From Pyxidicoccus xibeiensis (lineage in GTDB: Bacteria; Myxococcota; Myxococcia; Myxococcales; Myxococcaceae): a stretch of DNA of 64,000 nt. The DNA is taken from contig NZ_JAJVKV010000020.1 in NCBI RefSeq assembly GCF_024198175.1, forward strand, positions 1 to 64,000, read 5' to 3'. The notes below the pieces were generated by a model. The model was not told where the DNA came from. It ran no database searches and worked only from the letters and a program-made list of their open reading frames with translations. The first letter of the stretch is position 1. Every line of letters starts with the position of its first letter. Positions 63,609 through 64,000 of the stretch are shown in pieces. Made by a program: the position numbers and the translations under genes.

Positions 63609-64000
63609 ATGCGAATCGTCGCAGGCACCGCGAAGGGCCGCGCGCTGACCGGCCCCAAGCCGACTTCGTTGCACATCCGGCCCACCGCCGACCGCGTCCG
63701 GGAGACCATCTTCAACATGCTGGGCCAGTTCCTGGACGGCCAGGCCGTGCTGGACCTGTACGCCGGCACCGGCGCGCTCGGGCTGGAGGCCCTGTCCCGG
63801 GGCGCGGGCCGGGTGGTGCTGGTGGACCAGGACCGCGAGGCCCAGGCCCTGTGCCGGCAGAACACCGACGCGCTCGGCTTCTCCGCCCAGGTGGAGGTGC
63901 TGGCGCAGCCGGTGGCCCGGGCGCTGGACGCGCTGCGGAAGCGGGGGGAGCGCTTCGAGCTCGTCTTCGCGGACCCGCCCTACGCCGCCCGCGTGGTGGA
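63609..64000 (+). CDS. rsmD: 16S rRNA (guanine(966)-N2)-methyltransferase, partial
   Basis: The first 130 codons of a gene cut by the right edge. RsmD signatures are MRIVAGTAKGRAL at the start, RPTADRVRETIFNML, the SAM site VLDLYAGTGALGLEALSRGA and the catalytic FADPPY. The enzyme methylates G966 of 16S rRNA in the small subunit. Start at the ATG 63609. Confidence 0.95.
   Translation, partial: MRIVAGTAKGRALTGPKPTSLHIRPTADRVRETIFNMLGQFLDGQAVLDLYAGTGALGLEALSRGAGRVVLVDQDREAQALCRQNTDALGFSAQVEVLAQPVARALDALRKRGERFELVFADPPYAARVV

Overview
The window is high-GC (roughly 68-70% by eye), densely coding DNA with many 4-bp ATGA gene overlaps, lipoproteins, TPR proteins and regulators. This is typical of a fruiting myxobacterium of the family Myxococcaceae. 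Two loci support that assignment. One is an eight-gene block matching the order and architecture of the Myxococcus nfs spore-coat operon, whose proteins are paralogues of the Glt gliding machinery. The other is a near-perfect ethylene-forming enzyme (EFE), which I recall being reported from Myxococcus stipitatus. The species is not proven by the sequence.

Layout. 1-1243 (minus): start of an NRPS gene with a condensation domain, cut by the left edge. 1964-3562 (minus): three small genes (zinc ribbon, PilZ, YCII). 3815-8920 (plus): an EEP-fold nuclease/phosphatase followed by a 1412-residue protein ending in 29-residue repeats. 9044-12095 (minus): a lipoprotein and a membrane histidine kinase. 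12203-15027 (plus): a soluble-lytic-transglycosylase-like protein and a cold-shock protein. 15167-18997 (plus): selA coupled to an HNH nuclease gene, then a cysteine-rich lipoprotein. 19057-22889 (plus): a MinD/ParA-like ATPase, a J-like/RodZ-HTH fusion, a small conserved protein and RluD. 22905-25989 (minus): a HEAT-repeat protein and an HD-GYP-like protein. 26188-26520 (plus): a Bor-like lipoprotein. 26595-36024 (minus): OPT transporter, RpoH-type sigma factor with a strong sigma-54 promoter match, a moxR/DUF58/transglutaminase operon, a STAS protein and a second lytic transglycosylase. 36310-40446 (plus): a small membrane protein, a zinc-ribbon protein, HupE/UreJ, two helical proteins and a solitary rplC.

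40866-53319 (plus) is the candidate nfsA-H operon: two outer-membrane barrels, three TPR proteins, a small periplasmic protein, an FHA/transmembrane/TonB-like protein and a third barrel. In Myxococcus xanthus the Nfs proteins assemble the spore coat together with the Agl motor. 53324-56409 (minus) holds a DUF6544-like protein, an NmrA-like reductase and the EFE. 56696-58540 (minus) is typA/bipA. 58808-61314 (minus) is an alpha/beta hydrolase coupled to a PocR-domain sigma-54 activator. 61425 to the right edge (plus) holds a zinc CDF transporter, an unrecognised protein and the start of rsmD.

The points most worth following are the EFE with its sigma-70-like promoter, the nfs block with a strong hairpin between its last two genes, the sigma-54 promoter plus palindrome before the RpoH-type gene, and the EEP/giant repeat-protein pair. 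I saw no tRNA, rRNA, CRISPR array, insertion sequence or prophage.
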